Both the position numbers and the translations under genes were made by a program. DNA of 64,000 nt. Origin: an uncultured Paracoccaceae bacterium. Its GTDB lineage: Bacteria; Pseudomonadota; Alphaproteobacteria; Rhodobacterales; Rhodobacteraceae. Below are positions 17,526-26,608 of the stretch, in pieces. Position 1 is the stretch's first letter, and each line of letters starts with the position of its first letter. A model generated the notes under the pieces. The model ran no database searches. It was not told the DNA's origin and saw only the letters and a program-made list of their open reading frames with translations. The stretch is from assembly GCA_947498985.1 (NCBI GenBank), contig CANMMF010000008.1:124001-188000 (forward strand). The letters run 5' to 3'.

Positions 17526-18132
17526 GCAGCATGCTTGGGCCGTCCATGTCGAGCCGCACCGGTCCTGTTGCGGCATTCGATGTGCCGATCCGTCCGTCCG
17601 GCGCAAATACCAACCCGTCAAGCGGCCAGACCAGCCCGTCCGACCGCCCGGTCACCGGCCCCAAGGGATAAAGCGACACGCGGGTGCCATGGGCCAGATC
17701 AAGCGCCAGCCGGGGCGGGCAGATAAAAGCCACATCCTCGTCGCCCACCAGGATGCAGCGCCGCTCCGGTCGCAGGGCCAGCACCGTCATTGCCGCCAGC
17801 TGGTGGTCCAGCCGCGCGCCCAGAAACCCGTACCCCAGCACCAGGGGCGCCTCGATATGGCGCAACGCCTTGTCAAAATCGGTGCTGTCCTGCTCGGCGA
17901 TATGGTGCACCCGCTCGGCGGGCAGACGCGCCAGATCCTCGGGCGCCAGCGAATCGAGATCGCCGATGACCGCATCCGGCATCCGCCCCAGCGCGAGCAC
18001 CCGCCCCGCGCCACTGTCCGCCGCAACGATACAATCGGCCTTGGTTAACGCCGATTTCAAAACCGGATCCGGGCAGGCGCCGCCGCCCACCAGCAGAACC
18101 GGGCCATCGTGGTAAACAATGCGTCTCTTCAT
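17446..18132 (-). CDS. Thiamine diphosphokinase
   Basis: Transfers pyrophosphate from ATP to thiamine, giving the coenzyme ThDP. 228 residues, normal length. Motifs include VLLVGGGACPDP at the N-terminus, CIVAADSGAGRVLALGRMPD, VIGDLDSL near residue 57, and EQDSTDFDKAL near residue 79, the catalytic D-x-D/T region. GYGFLGARLDHQLAAM is the conserved GxxGxRxDH motif. The gene is convergent with, and overlaps by 80 bp, the EamA transporter. The divergent region 18133-18271 presumably holds promoters for this gene and the acidic protein. Confidence 0.92.
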   Translation of the reverse strand: MKRRIVYHDGPVLLVGGGACPDPVLKSALTKADCIVAADSGAGRVLALGRMPDAVIGDLDSLAPEDLARLPAERVHHIAEQDSTDFDKALRHIEAPLVLGYGFLGARLDHQLAAMTVLALRPERRCILVGDEDVAFICPPRLALDLAHGTRVSLYPLGPVTGRSDGLVWPLDGLVFAPDGRIGTSNAATGPVRLDMDGPSMLLILPVACLDGVMAALAEADATWPARA

Positions 18133-18271
18133 CGCGAATTAATGGCCTTTTGGGAAACAGATCACAATCAAGTCACGAAATGATACCCTGAGGGGCACAG
18201 ATTCGGTCAGCTTTGGTCGCGGACAGCGTGGTAAACACACTGTTGCGATACGAACAAAAGTGAGCAGCGCA

Positions 18272-21200
18272 ATGGCAAGTTCGAGCAAGATCCTGACAGT
18301 GTCTTACGGCACATTCTCCTGCACCGCCGAAGGGTTCGAGGACCCGCTGGGGGCAGTCAAGGATGCCACACATTTCTTCCGTGGCATCGTGAATGAAGAC
18401 AGGTTCTTTGGCGCCGAGCCACCGCAGCTTGATTCCGAAATGGCTGCCGAACTGCTCAAACAGCAGATCACCGCGGAAAATACCGGCAGCGGGTTGTCCC
18501 TGCGCCCGGCCCTGACCGCGGGGGCCGCGTCCTCCGGCGCGCTGGCAGCCGCCCTGGCCGCTGGTCCCGCCCGCGCGCATCCCGTCTACCCGCAAGCGAT
18601 GCACGATCTGCCCGACGATGACACGATCGAGGCCGTGGCCCGCGAGGCCGAAGTCGCAGAGGATGACGTGCTCGAGGTGGAAGAGCCCGCCGGTGATGCC
18701 AAGGAATTGGTGAGCGAAGAGGTTGCAGCACCGGAGAGCGCTGAGGAGGACCTGCCCGAGGCCATGCAGGTCCCGAAGGCGGAGCGCCCCGTGCTCGACG
18801 ACATCGCGCCGGAGATCAAAGCGGTTGATGCGGACGCTCGGAGCGCCATCGCGGAAGACACCGCCGCCGATCCCGCGCTGCCCCCCGAAGATGCCGTGGC
18901 CGAGGCCACCGATGACGCCGCGCCCGTCGCCGATCCCGTTATGGTGGCAGAGGGTTTCGCCGCCGACATGACGGTGTCCGAAGAGAAAGCCGATGAGGCG
19001 TCCGAAGATGATGACGCAGCGCCCGCCCTGGCCGCCATCGATGCAAGCCCGCTGCCCGAAGAAGAGACCGCCCGCCCGTCCCCCGTTGGACATGCGCAGG
19101 TGGACAACGACGCAGACGAGACCGTCGACCCCGCGCCGGGCCGTCCGGAAGAGGAGGCAATCGCCTCCGATGAGGCGCCCACCGAAGACGATTTCGGCCT
19201 CGACGCCATGTTGGCAGAGGCCGGGGCGCAGGACGACGCGCCCCTCTCGGCAGAGGACGCGCCTGCTCCGCGTCCCGCCGAGCCAGACAGCGTGGCCGCC
19301 AAGCTGGCCCGCATCCGCAGCGTGGTCTCCGGCAACGCCGCCCCCGCAGATGACAATGCCGAAGACGACAGCGCCGATGCCTTCGACAGCGACGCGCTCA
19401 GCGCCGTGCTGGGCGGCTTTGGCGGCGAGCCAGCAACCAAAGCAGAGCCCGCGGCGGAAACACCCGCGCCGGACAGCGCAGCCGAAGCACCGGGCGATTT
19501 CGAGGACACAATTGCCGGCATGCTCAGCGCTGAAGCGGCACTTGTCGAGGAGTCCAGTGCCGAGAACGCGATTGGCGACAGCTGGGACGATGCGGAGGAC
19601 GGTATCGCGGAGGACGGTCCCGCAGAAGACAGTGCCGCAGAAGACATCTCGGAGGATGTCGCCGGATCCAACCTGCTCGCCGAAGAGTGGGACGATGATC
19701 CGGACGACATGGACGCAAGCGACGCTCGTGCGCCCTTGCGCGCGGTCGCCCGGCAGACGTCCGTTGATGACGAGGCCGAAGCGGTCGATGACGACACGCT
19801 CTGGGACGAGGACGATGCCCCCGCGCGGTCCGAAGCCGACCGCGACGACGAATGGGCGGCCCTCAGCGAAGCCGACTGGGACGACGATGCGCCCACCGAC
19901 CGCGCCGATCTCGAGGATCTCGAGGATCTCGAGGATCTCGATGCTGACGACGCCGGGGAAGCCGCGGCGGCGCAAGACATGGAAGACGATATGGAGACCG
20001 GCGATCTGGCCGGGCACGACGCGGATGCGGACAAATCCCTGCCCGTCGCCGCCGAGGCCGACACACCGCCGGAGCCCACGTCTGCCCTGACCGGCCTGCG
20101 CGCCCGTGTGATCAAGGTCAAGCGCGCGGTCTTCGACAACGCCGTCGCCTCCGGCAAGCTCGAGGAAGTGGTGGAGGACGACACGCCCGCCCCCGCGCCT
20201 GAGCCCGCCGAAAGCAGCCTCACCGCCGAGGAAGAAGACGAGCTGGCCCGCGAACTGGCCGCCGTCAAAGCCGAACTGGCGGGCGATTTCGACGATGACG
20301 ACTGGGATGACGACGAAGACGATGCGCTGGCCAAAGACCATGCGCCCGCCGATGCCACAGCGTCCGACGACGATTGGGACGACCAGTGGGATGACGACGC
20401 CATCGCCGCCGTGGCCGAAGCCGCCGCGCCCGAAGACGATGAAGACGCCGAAGACACCGCCGTCGCCGATGATGACTGGGACGACGACTGGGACGATGAG
20501 GACGAGGAACTGGCAGAGGCGAACAACGCCCCGCTGCGCCTCGACAACCCCATCGCGCAGCCCGGGGATGCGACGGACGACGCCGCAGATGAAAGCGCCC
20601 CCGGTGATCCCGAAGCGCTCGCCGCGGCGACGATGGATGGCGCCCGCAAGGCCGTCAAGATGGCCAATCCGGGCCGCGCCATGCTGACCGAAGGCAAGGT
20701 GGAGGACAACGACACCTCGCGCCTGCTCAACCAGACCAACGAGGAAATGGAAGAGCCCGAGGGCAACCGCCGCCGCAGCGCCATCGCCCATCTGCGCGCC
20801 GCCGTGGCCGCGACAAAAGCCGACCGTCTGCTGGGCGGGCGCAAGCCCGATGCCGAGGAAGAGGCGGAGCCCTACCGCGAGGATCTGGCCACGGTGGTGC
20901 GCCCGCGCCGCCCGCAGCCCAGCAAACGCACCGAACGCCCGGTGACCGATGCCCGTCCCGCCCCGCTCAAGCTGGTGGCCGAGCAGCGCATCGCCGAAGG
21001 CGCGCCAAGCGCGCCGGTGCGTCCGCGCCGCATCAGCCGCGCCGCGCTGGCCGATGCCGCAAGCCCCACGCGACGCGCGTCAAGCTCGCTGGGTGAGTCT
21101 GCAGCCGAAGGCGAGGATGGTCAGGGGTTCGCCGCCTATGCCGAAAACGTCGGCGCAAAGGAGCTGTCGGATCTGCTTGAGGCGGCGGCCTCCTATATGT

Positions 21201-21406
21201 CCTTCGTCGAAGGCCGCGACCAGTTCTCGCGCCCGCAGCTCATGACCACCATGCGGCTTGCGGAAACCAGCGAGTCGAGCCGGGAAGACCGGCTGCGCAG
21301 CTTCGGCAAGCTGCTGCGCGAAGGCAAGATCGAGAAGACCTCCGGCGGGCGCTTCACCGCGTCCGACCGGATCAGCTTCAAACCCGGTCGCCGCGCCGCG
21401 GGCTGA
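18272..21406 (+). CDS. Large acidic Asp/Glu-rich protein with conserved ends
   Basis: Protein of about 1044 residues, family not recognised. The N-terminal 70 residues (ILTVSYGTFSCTAEGFEDP, then FFRGIVNEDRFFGAEPP) look folded and are probably conserved in roseobacters. The central 800 or so residues are low-complexity, rich in Asp, Glu and Ala, with repeated W-D-D clusters (DDWDDDEDD, DDDWDDQWDDD, DDDWDDDWDDEDEE) and a DLE tandem. The last 130 residues are ordered again; EDRLRSFGKLLREGKIEKT plus GGRFTASDRISFKPG resembles a winged-helix end. There is no signal peptide or lipobox. ATG 18272 is preferred over GTG 18260, though neither has a clear ribosome site. Possible roles are a scaffold or a cation- or DNA-mimic protein; none can be shown. 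Confidence 0.8.
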   Translation: MASSSKILTVSYGTFSCTAEGFEDPLGAVKDATHFFRGIVNEDRFFGAEPPQLDSEMAAELLKQQITAENTGSGLSLRPALTAGAASSGALAAALAAGPARAHPVYPQAMHDLPDDDTIEAVAREAEVAEDDVLEVEEPAGDAKELVSEEVAAPESAEEDLPEAMQVPKAERPVLDDIAPEIKAVDADARSAIAEDTAADPALPPEDAVAEATDDAAPVADPVMVAEGFAADMTVSEEKADEASEDDDAAPALAAIDASPLPEEETARPSPVGHAQVDNDADETVDPAPGRPEEEAIASDEAPTEDDFGLDAMLAEAGAQDDAPLSAEDAPAPRPAEPDSVAAKLARIRSVVSGNAAPADDNAEDDSADAFDSDALSAVLGGFGGEPATKAEPAAETPAPDSAAEAPGDFEDTIAGMLSAEAALVEESSAENAIGDSWDDAEDGIAEDGPAEDSAAEDISEDVAGSNLLAEEWDDDPDDMDASDARAPLRAVARQTSVDDEAEAVDDDTLWDEDDAPARSEADRDDEWAALSEADWDDDAPTDRADLEDLEDLEDLDADDAGEAAAAQDMEDDMETGDLAGHDADADKSLPVAAEADTPPEPTSALTGLRARVIKVKRAVFDNAVASGKLEEVVEDDTPAPAPEPAESSLTAEEEDELARELAAVKAELAGDFDDDDWDDDEDDALAKDHAPADATASDDDWDDQWDDDAIAAVAEAAAPEDDEDAEDTAVADDDWDDDWDDEDEELAEANNAPLRLDNPIAQPGDATDDAADESAPGDPEALAAATMDGARKAVKMANPGRAMLTEGKVEDNDTSRLLNQTNEEMEEPEGNRRRSAIAHLRAAVAATKADRLLGGRKPDAEEEAEPYREDLATVVRPRRPQPSKRTERPVTDARPAPLKLVAEQRIAEGAPSAPVRPRRISRAALADAASPTRRASSSLGESAAEGEDGQGFAAYAENVGAKELSDLLEAAASYMSFVEGRDQFSRPQLMTTMRLAETSESSREDRLRSFGKLLREGKIEKTSGGRFTASDRISFKPGRRAAG
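19907..19942 (+). repeat. 9-bp in-frame tandem repeat, four units
   Basis: GATCTCGAG is repeated three times and followed by GATCTCGAT. It encodes DLEDLEDLEDLD inside the acidic protein. The period is a multiple of three, so copy-number change would keep the frame. Confidence 0.9.
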
Positions 21407-21429
21407 TCCCGCACGGCACTTCTCAAGCC

Positions 21430-21470
21430 AAAGATCCGCGCCCCGAGAGGGTGCGGATCTTTTTTGTTTT
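21430..21470 (+). terminator. Intrinsic terminator after the acidic protein gene
   Basis: AAAGATCCGC at 21430-21439 pairs with GCGGATCTTT at 21453-21462, with further CCC/GGG pairing in the loop. A T-rich run TTTTTTGTTTT follows. It lies 24 bp after the stop at 21406. The remaining gap to 21647 shows no gene. Confidence 0.9.
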
Positions 21471-21647
21471 AGGTGGACCAACCAAGCGGCTGAAAGTCGG
21501 AACTCCGCCCGGATATCGGCGTCTCCAACGATCCGGGACGGCGTGGAATGCAGCGCCTCAAACCCGTGTCACCGCACATGCCAGTGCAACGGCTCACCGG
21601 CAGAAAGAGTTACATCGATAAAAAGATCGGCCTCGCGCGGCCCCCTC

Positions 21648-21878
21648 TCAGGCGCCGCGATCTCCGGCATCCGGATCCGGTTGGCCGACCCCCTTGAAAA
21701 TGAACTTGAACGGCAGCGCCCAGACGATGCCGAGGGCGACATAGACCAAGAACTCCAGCCAGATCGGCGGGCGTCCGAGCCAGTTCATGATCGTCACCGC
21801 CGCCACCACGTACAGCGGCAACCCGACAAGCAGGATCAGCAGCGACAACCGCTTGCGGGTCTTGTGTGTCAACGCCAT
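21648..21878 (-). CDS. DUF2842 domain membrane protein
   Basis: Small inner-membrane protein of 76 residues, function unknown. It begins MALTHKTRKRLSLLILLVG, with two membrane helices (about residues 9-30 and 37-58). A conserved IVWALPFKFIFKGVGQPDPD sequence at the C-terminus matches the DUF2842 pattern seen across Rhodobacterales. ATG 21878 is chosen because GGAAGG lies about 7 nt upstream; a longer frame from 21914 adds a non-conserved His-rich leader. It lies downstream of purA on the same strand and could be cotranscribed. Confidence 0.85.
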   Translation of the reverse strand: MALTHKTRKRLSLLILLVGLPLYVVAAVTIMNWLGRPPIWLEFLVYVALGIVWALPFKFIFKGVGQPDPDAGDRGA

Positions 21879-21995
21879 GTGATGCCTTCCATGCTCATGG
21901 ATGTCCTGCCCCAACAGATGGGGCGCACCGCCGCGATTTCCAGACGCCGGACCGCCTGCGCGCTTGCGCCGCGGGGCAAAACCGGCCAGCCGGCC

Positions 21996-23291
21996 TCAGT
22001 CTTCGAACGGGTCGGTCACCAGAATTGTGTCGTCGCGCTCTGGGCTGGTGGAGAGCAGCGCCACCGGGCAGCCGATCAGCTCTTCGACCCGGCGCACGTA
22101 TTTGATCGCGGCGGCGGGCAGATCCGCCCAGCTGCGCGCGCCTTCGGTGCTGTCGCTCCAGCCCTCCATCTCTTCGTAGATCGGCACGCAGCGGGCCTGC
22201 TGATCCGACGCGAAAGGCAGAAAATCCAGGCGCGCGCCATCCAGCTCGTAGCCCACGCAGATCTTCAGCCGCTCGAACCCGTCGAGCACGTCGAGCTTGG
22301 TCAGCGCGATGCCGTTCACGCCGGAGGTCGCACAGGTCTGGCGCACCAGCTCTGCGTCGAACCAGCCGCAGCGGCGCTTGCGCCCTGTGGTGGTGCCGAA
22401 CTCGTGCCCCCGCTCGCCCAGCCGTTCGCCATCGGCATCCTCAAGCTCGGTCGGGAACGGGCCTTCGCCGACGCGGGTCGTGTAGGCCTTGACGATGCCC
22501 AGCACAAAATCGATGGAGCCGGGGCCGATCCCGGTGCCCGTCGCCGCCTGACCCGCAATCACGTTTGACGAGGTCACAAACGGGTAGGTGCCGAAATCGA
22601 TGTCCAGCAGCGCGCCCTGCGCGCCCTCAAAGAGGATGCGCTTGCCCGCGCGGCGTTTCTCGTTGAGCACTTTCCAGACCGGTGCCGCATAGGGCAGGAT
22701 CTGCGTGCCGATCTCCTCCAGCGCCGCAATGAGCGCCGCACGGTCCACCGGCTCCAGCCCCAGCCCGCGGCGCAAGGCGTCGTGATGCGCCAGCGCCCGG
22801 TCAACCCGCGCCTCCAGCGTCGGGCGGTCGGCGAGATCCGCAACCCGCACCGCGCGGCGGCCCACCTTGTCCTCATAGGCCGGGCCGATGCCACGCCCGG
22901 TGGTGCCGATCTTGGCGCCCTTGGCCGCGGCCTCTTCGCGCGCGCGGTCAAGCTCGCCGTGAATGGGCAGGATCAGCGGCGTGTTCTCGGCGATCATCAG
23001 CGTCTCGGGGCTGATCTCGACCCCCTGCTGGCGCACGGTCTCGATCTCGCCCATCAGATGCCAGGGGTCCAGCACCACACCGTTGCCGATCACGCTCAGC
23101 TTGCCGCGCCGCACCACCCCCGACGGCAGCGCGTGCAGCTTGTAGACCTCATCCTCCACCACCAGCGTGTGACCGGCATTATGCCCGCCCTGAAAGCGGC
23201 AGATCACGTCCGCCCGGCTCGAGAGCCAATCGACGATCTTGCCCTTGCCCTCATCGCCCCATTGCGCGCCCACGACGACCACATTTGCCAT
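21996..23291 (-). CDS. purA: Adenylosuccinate synthetase
   Basis: GTP-dependent ligase of IMP and aspartate, first committed step to AMP. 431 residues, normal length. [20 protein letters not shown] at the N-terminus is the GTP-binding and catalytic motif; [15 protein letters not shown] follows. [14 protein letters not shown] near residue 127 and the C-terminal [14 protein letters not shown] are signatures. The start at 23291 matches the universally conserved N-terminus; the upstream in-frame extension is discarded. It is divergent from the GNAT gene. Confidence 0.97.
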   Translation of the reverse strand: MANVVVVGAQWGDEGKGKIVDWLSSRADVICRFQGGHNAGHTLVVEDEVYKLHALPSGVVRRGKLSVIGNGVVLDPWHLMGEIETVRQQGVEISPETLMIAENTPLILPIHGELDRAREEAAAKGAKIGTTGRGIGPAYEDKVGRRAVRVADLADRPTLEARVDRALAHHDALRRGLGLEPVDRAALIAALEEIGTQILPYAAPVWKVLNEKRRAGKRILFEGAQGALLDIDFGTYPFVTSSNVIAGQAATGTGIGPGSIDFVLGIVKAYTTRVGEGPFPTELEDADGERLGERGHEFGTTTGRKRRCGWFDAELVRQTCATSGVNGIALTKLDVLDGFERLKICVGYELDGARLDFLPFASDQQARCVPIYEEMEGWSDSTEGARSWADLPAAAIKYVRRVEELIGCPVALLSTSPERDDTILVTDPFED

Positions 23292-23373
23292 TTGTCCGAG
23301 CCTTTCCGGTGGTAAATCCAAACCCGCGCCCGTATATCCGCGCGCTTGCAGCGAGGAAACAGGGAAATTGCAC

Positions 23374-23886
23374 TTGACCGAGGATGCCACAGCCGCCTTT
23401 GCCCTGCGCGTGGCCGGTCCGCCGGATGTCGACGGGCTGGGCCGGGTGATGTTCGACGCCATCCACGCGGTGCCGAGCCCCTATGACGCAGCGGAACGCA
23501 ACGCCTGGTGCACGGCACCGCCCGCGGGCGCGGGCTGGCAGGACAGGCTGGCGGCGCAACATGTGGTCTGCGCCGAAATCCCCGGCGCGGGCGTGCAGGG
23601 CTTTGCCACGCTGACCCCTGCGGGTGAAATCGACCTGGCGTTCCTCCGCCCGGTCCTGCGTGGCACCGGCGCCTTCCGCGCGCTGATCACCGCCATCGAG
23701 GCCGAGGCGAGGGCAAACGGTCACACTCAGCTGAGCACCTTCGCCAGCCTGGGCGCGCAGGGCCCGTTTGCGGCCTGCGGGTTCAGCCTCATACATCACG
23801 AAAGGGTTTTGCGTCGGGGCCAGAGCCTGCGCCGCGCCCTGATGCGCAAACATCTTGAAACCGCCCGCGCGGCGGTTCAAAGCTGA
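23374..23886 (+). CDS. GNAT-family N-acetyltransferase
   Basis: Putative acetyltransferase of about 170 residues. The acetyl-CoA-binding core is suggested by [24 protein letters not shown] (given in two parts, about residues 87-110), where the R/Q-x-x-G-x-G/A pattern is degenerate, and by the C-terminal [18 protein letters not shown]. The start is uncertain: TTG 23374 has AGGGA about 8 nt upstream, TTG 23368 is too close to it, and no ATG occurs before the conserved VMFDAIHA segment. The substrate is unknown. Confidence 0.72.
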   Translation: MTEDATAAFALRVAGPPDVDGLGRVMFDAIHAVPSPYDAAERNAWCTAPPAGAGWQDRLAAQHVVCAEIPGAGVQGFATLTPAGEIDLAFLRPVLRGTGAFRALITAIEAEARANGHTQLSTFASLGAQGPFAACGFSLIHHERVLRRGQSLRRALMRKHLETARAAVQS

Positions 23887-23908
23887 GCGCGGTCCAAAGG
23901 AGTGTCCC

Positions 23909-24304
23909 ATGAGTTTCGTCCTGCGCTGGGTCTTTGCCCTCGTTCTGCTCACCGCCACCTACAATCCGACCCAGGTCAATTTTGTGCGCTGGGGGTTGGA
24001 GAACTGGGAAACCCAGCTGCCGCTGACCGTGCTTCTGGGGCTGGTTCTGCTCATCGGCTACATCATCTACCTGCGCGCCACGCTGCGCTCGATAGGCGCG
24101 TTCGGCATGTTGCTGGTGCTGGCGCTGGTGGGTGCGATTCTCTGGGTGGCCTATGATTACGGGCTGTTCGATCCGTCCGATCCCAAGCTGACCACCTGGA
24201 TCGGGATCGTGGCGCTGTCCATCGTGCTGGGTGTCGGGCTCAGCTGGTCAATCATCCGCCGCAAGCTGTCCGGTCAGGTGGATATGGACGACGTCGAGGA
24301 ATAG
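23909..24304 (+). CDS. DUF6524-type four-helix membrane protein
   Basis: Inner-membrane protein of 131 residues with about four hydrophobic helices. It starts MSFVLRWVFALVLLTATYNP after an AAAGGAG ribosome site. The motif IYLRATLRSIGAFGMLLVL near residue 57 is shared by a roseobacter family I recall as DUF6524. The C-terminus is acidic and cytoplasmic. It lies 22 bp after the GNAT gene and is probably in the same transcript. A CCGCCC/GGGCGG hairpin at 24310-24325 lacks a T-tract but may end it. Function unknown. Confidence 0.75.
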   Translation: MSFVLRWVFALVLLTATYNPTQVNFVRWGLENWETQLPLTVLLGLVLLIGYIIYLRATLRSIGAFGMLLVLALVGAILWVAYDYGLFDPSDPKLTTWIGIVALSIVLGVGLSWSIIRRKLSGQVDMDDVEE

Positions 24305-24335
24305 CGCGGCCGCCCGTCAGGGCGGACAAGCCACA

Positions 24336-24398
24336 GCGCGCCGCTCAGGTGCCGCGCAGATGCACCCGCGCGCCGCTCAGGTGCCGCGCAGATGCACC
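24336..24398. repeat. Perfect 31-bp tandem duplication at the nitrile hydratase activator stop
   Basis: The 31-bp unit at 24336-24366, beginning GCGCGCCGCTCAGGTG, is repeated exactly at 24368-24398, with one base between (32-bp period). The upper copy contains the last codons and stop of the nitrile hydratase activator gene. The lower copy is a second, untranslated version of the same coding end, placed after the stop. Confidence 0.92.
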
Positions 24399-24700
24399 GG
24401 CGCGCCATGTGGCGTCGCAAGATAGGCCTCAATCCACGCCGCCTTCAGCTCCGCAAGCGCCGCCGCCTCCGCCAGATCGCAACGCGCGCAGATCCGCTCC
24501 AGAGCTTCGACCCAGGCCAGGAAATAATCGTCGCCACCATCAAGATCCCGCCGCAGCCCGTGCTCGGCCAGAACCGCGCCAAAGGTCTTTGCCCAGTCGG
24601 GCCAGGAAAACGCGCCGCGAGCATGAAGATGCACCGTCAGCGCAAAGGCCTGCGCATGCCAGGGGGCCGCGAAGACCGGCTCCGGCGCGGCCGCGCTCAC
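24377..24700 (-). CDS. Nitrile hydratase accessory (activator) protein
   Basis: Small protein of 107 residues related to the nitrile hydratase beta-subunit N-terminus, acting as a metallochaperone that helps insert and oxidise the metal site of the alpha subunit. PEPVFAAPWHAQAFALTV at the N-terminus and FSWPDWAKTFGAVLAEHG around residue 31 are the shared pattern; YFLAWVEALERIC follows. The GTG start overlaps the beta-subunit stop as GTGA, so translation is probably coupled. The 3' end has been tandemly duplicated. Confidence 0.85.
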   Translation of the reverse strand: MSAAAPEPVFAAPWHAQAFALTVHLHARGAFSWPDWAKTFGAVLAEHGLRRDLDGGDDYFLAWVEALERICARCDLAEAAALAELKAAWIEAYLATPHGAPVHLRGT

Positions 24701-25371
24701 ACGCCCGGCTCCAGGTAACTTTCCCACAGATCGCAGGTCACCTCGTCCCCCGCCCGTTCCGGCGCGCCCCAGAGATCGCCCGCATCGAACACCACCGTGT
24801 AGAGCGGCTCGGGCCGTTCGCCCAACCCATGTGCATTGGCGTCCGGGAAGACATGACAGCCATGGCTCAGCACCACGCGCCCGGCCTGCCCCGCGGCGTA
24901 ACCCGGCAGCCGCGTGTGCCCGCCCGCCACCGCCTGATTGCCGGCCGGCAGGCGCGTGCGCACGGCATCGCCCACCGCAAACCGCGGCGCGGGGCCGTCC
25001 CGCAAGGTCGGCCCGCCGCGGGACAGCACCTTGGGCACATGTTCCGCGGGCAGACAGCGCGACGCCAGATCGGAGGCCCGGGGCGCGGCGCCCGCAAGTT
25101 CGTCCCGCGCCACAACCCCCTGCTCCACCAGCAGCGTCGCGAGCCCGCCCAGCCACTTTTCGTAATAGGAAAACCGGGCGTAATCCCCGGGTGACAGTCG
25201 CTCTCGGGCGTGGCGCGACACATCGAGGTTCCACTGCCCCAACGCTCCCGCCGCCAGCGTCAGCGCCAGCGCGCGCCCGTGCCAAGCTTCCTCGAAGACC
25301 GGCGCATCCGCAGGCTCCGGATGAACCGGGCCGTCGCCGAAACGTCCGCCCATGTCATGCACCCGGCTCAT
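24697..25371 (-). CDS. nthB: Nitrile hydratase, beta subunit
   Basis: Structural beta subunit of the cytoplasmic nitrile hydratase, which hydrates nitriles to amides. 224 residues. It begins [16 protein letters not shown], the invariant beta N-terminus; [19 protein letters not shown] and [16 protein letters not shown] follow. The C-terminal SH3-like barrel includes [23 protein letters not shown] and [18 protein letters not shown] 25371 overlaps the alpha-subunit stop as ATGA. The gene order alpha-beta-activator is that of most bacterial nitrile hydratase operons. Confidence 0.93.
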   Translation of the reverse strand: MSRVHDMGGRFGDGPVHPEPADAPVFEEAWHGRALALTLAAGALGQWNLDVSRHARERLSPGDYARFSYYEKWLGGLATLLVEQGVVARDELAGAAPRASDLASRCLPAEHVPKVLSRGGPTLRDGPAPRFAVGDAVRTRLPAGNQAVAGGHTRLPGYAAGQAGRVVLSHGCHVFPDANAHGLGERPEPLYTVVFDAGDLWGAPERAGDEVTCDLWESYLEPGV

Positions 25372-25988
25372 GTCGCCGCCTTCGCCAAGCCGGTGCCGAT
25401 CATCGCGTCGCGGGTGACCAGCGCCGCAAGCGCCCCGGTCTCCCAGCCTTCGGTGCCTTCGGGGCGCTGCGGGATCACCAGATAGCGGATCTCGGCGGTG
25501 GAATCCCAGACCCGCACGGTCTGGCCCTCTGGCAGGTGAACGCCGAATTCCGCCAGCACGGCCCGCGGCGCGCGCACCGCGCGGGCGCGGTAGGCGTCGG
25601 ATTTGTACCAGCCCGGCGGGATCCCCAGCAGCGGCCACGGGTAGCAGGAGCACAGAGTGCAGACCACCATGTTATGGGTCCGGGGCGTGTTCTCGACCGC
25701 CACCAGATGCTCCCCCTGCCGCCCTTCGAACCCCATCCCGGCGCAGGCGGCAGTGGCGTTCTCGCGCAATGCGGCCAGAAACGCCGGATCGCTCCAGGCC
25801 CGGGCCACCACCTGAGCACCGTTCTGCGGGCCGACCTTATGCGCATAAGTGTCGATGATGACATCCAGCGCGGCAGGATCGATCAGCCCCTTGCGGGTCA
25901 GCAGCGTCTCCAGCGCCTTGACGCGGAGTGCCGGATCGGGTGGCAAGAGGCTCTGCGGGTCGTCGTGGTCGGAATGATCATGCGGCAT
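25368..25988 (-). CDS. nthA: Nitrile hydratase, alpha subunit (cobalt type)
   Basis: Catalytic subunit, 206 residues. The metal-binding loop [17 protein letters not shown] has ligands Cys110, Cys113, Ser114 and Cys115. Thr between the first two cysteines (CTLCSC) is the mark of non-corrin cobalt enzymes, whereas iron enzymes have Ser (CSLCSC). The N-terminus [10 protein letters not shown] is His/Asp-rich. ATG 25988 is preceded by AGGA; an upstream in-frame extension to 26129 is low-complexity and not used. No cobalt transporter or amidase gene is adjacent in this window, so the amide product must be handled elsewhere. Confidence 0.94.
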   Translation of the reverse strand: MPHDHSDHDDPQSLLPPDPALRVKALETLLTRKGLIDPAALDVIIDTYAHKVGPQNGAQVVARAWSDPAFLAALRENATAACAGMGFEGRQGEHLVAVENTPRTHNMVVCTLCSCYPWPLLGIPPGWYKSDAYRARAVRAPRAVLAEFGVHLPEGQTVRVWDSTAEIRYLVIPQRPEGTEGWETGALAALVTRDAMIGTGLAKAAT

Positions 25989-26221
25989 GTTGATATCCTG
26001 CCAATCCGTGTGACGCGCCGCAAGGGTGGATTGCGCCCGACCAAAACCCGCCCGCGCCCCGGCATACCGACCCTCTGCCCGCCGCGCCCGCGCCACCGGC
26101 CACCCGGCACGCCCGGCCCATCCGGGCACGGCGATCCAACCCGTCGAAGCCGGGTTGCGCGGAGCTCTGCGCTCGCTTACATACCCCCAACAGTCCGGAT
26201 CGCAATCAGCCGCAGGCCCTC

Positions 26222-26593
26222 ATGGAAAACGTCCTTCTCATCGTGCTTCTTCTTCTGGCGCTCGCGCTCATCGGCGTGGTGCTGCTGCAGCGCTCCGAAG
26301 GCGGCGGGCTTGGCATGGGTGGCGGTGGCGGCGGCGCGATGAGCCAGCGATCGGGCGCCACGGCGATGACCAAGCTGACCTGGGTGTTCGGCGTGGCCTT
26401 CATGGCGGTGTCGCTGACGCTGACGATCATCTCGGCGCAGAACGCCGAAGGCACCTCTGTCATGGACCGCATCGGCGGTGGCGGCGCAACCGCAAGCCAG
26501 GGTGCGGATGATGGCGAGATCGATGCCGATGCGCTGCTGCCCCCGCCCACCGCCGGTGGCGAGGACGCGCCACTGGTGCCGCGCGCGGACTGA
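26222..26593 (+). CDS. secG: Preprotein translocase subunit SecG
   Basis: Small component of the SecYEG translocon. 123 residues with two membrane helices (residues 2-21 and about 52-70). The loop LLQRSEGGGLGMGGGGGGAM is diagnostic. The C-terminal tail is longer than in E. coli and acidic, common in Rhodobacterales. It is divergent from the nitrile hydratase operon; the 233-bp gap 25989-26221 shows no gene. Confidence 0.93.
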   Translation: MENVLLIVLLLLALALIGVVLLQRSEGGGLGMGGGGGGAMSQRSGATAMTKLTWVFGVAFMAVSLTLTIISAQNAEGTSVMDRIGGGGATASQGADDGEIDADALLPPPTAGGEDAPLVPRAD

Positions 26594-26608
26594 CCGGGCG
26601 AGGGCGCG

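Noticed and set aside
18173-20844. Long minus-strand frames opposite the acidic protein gene
   Set aside because: One is Gly/Val/Arg-rich and another Ser/Ala-rich, as expected from the complement of GAC/GAG-rich codons; the plus-strand frame has conserved ends, a start and a terminator.
21569-21670. 33-codon minus-strand frame starting inside the DUF2842 3' end
   Set aside because: It ends plausibly (DLFIDVTLSAGEPLHWHVR) but has no good ribosome site and is too short to judge; could be a gene remnant.
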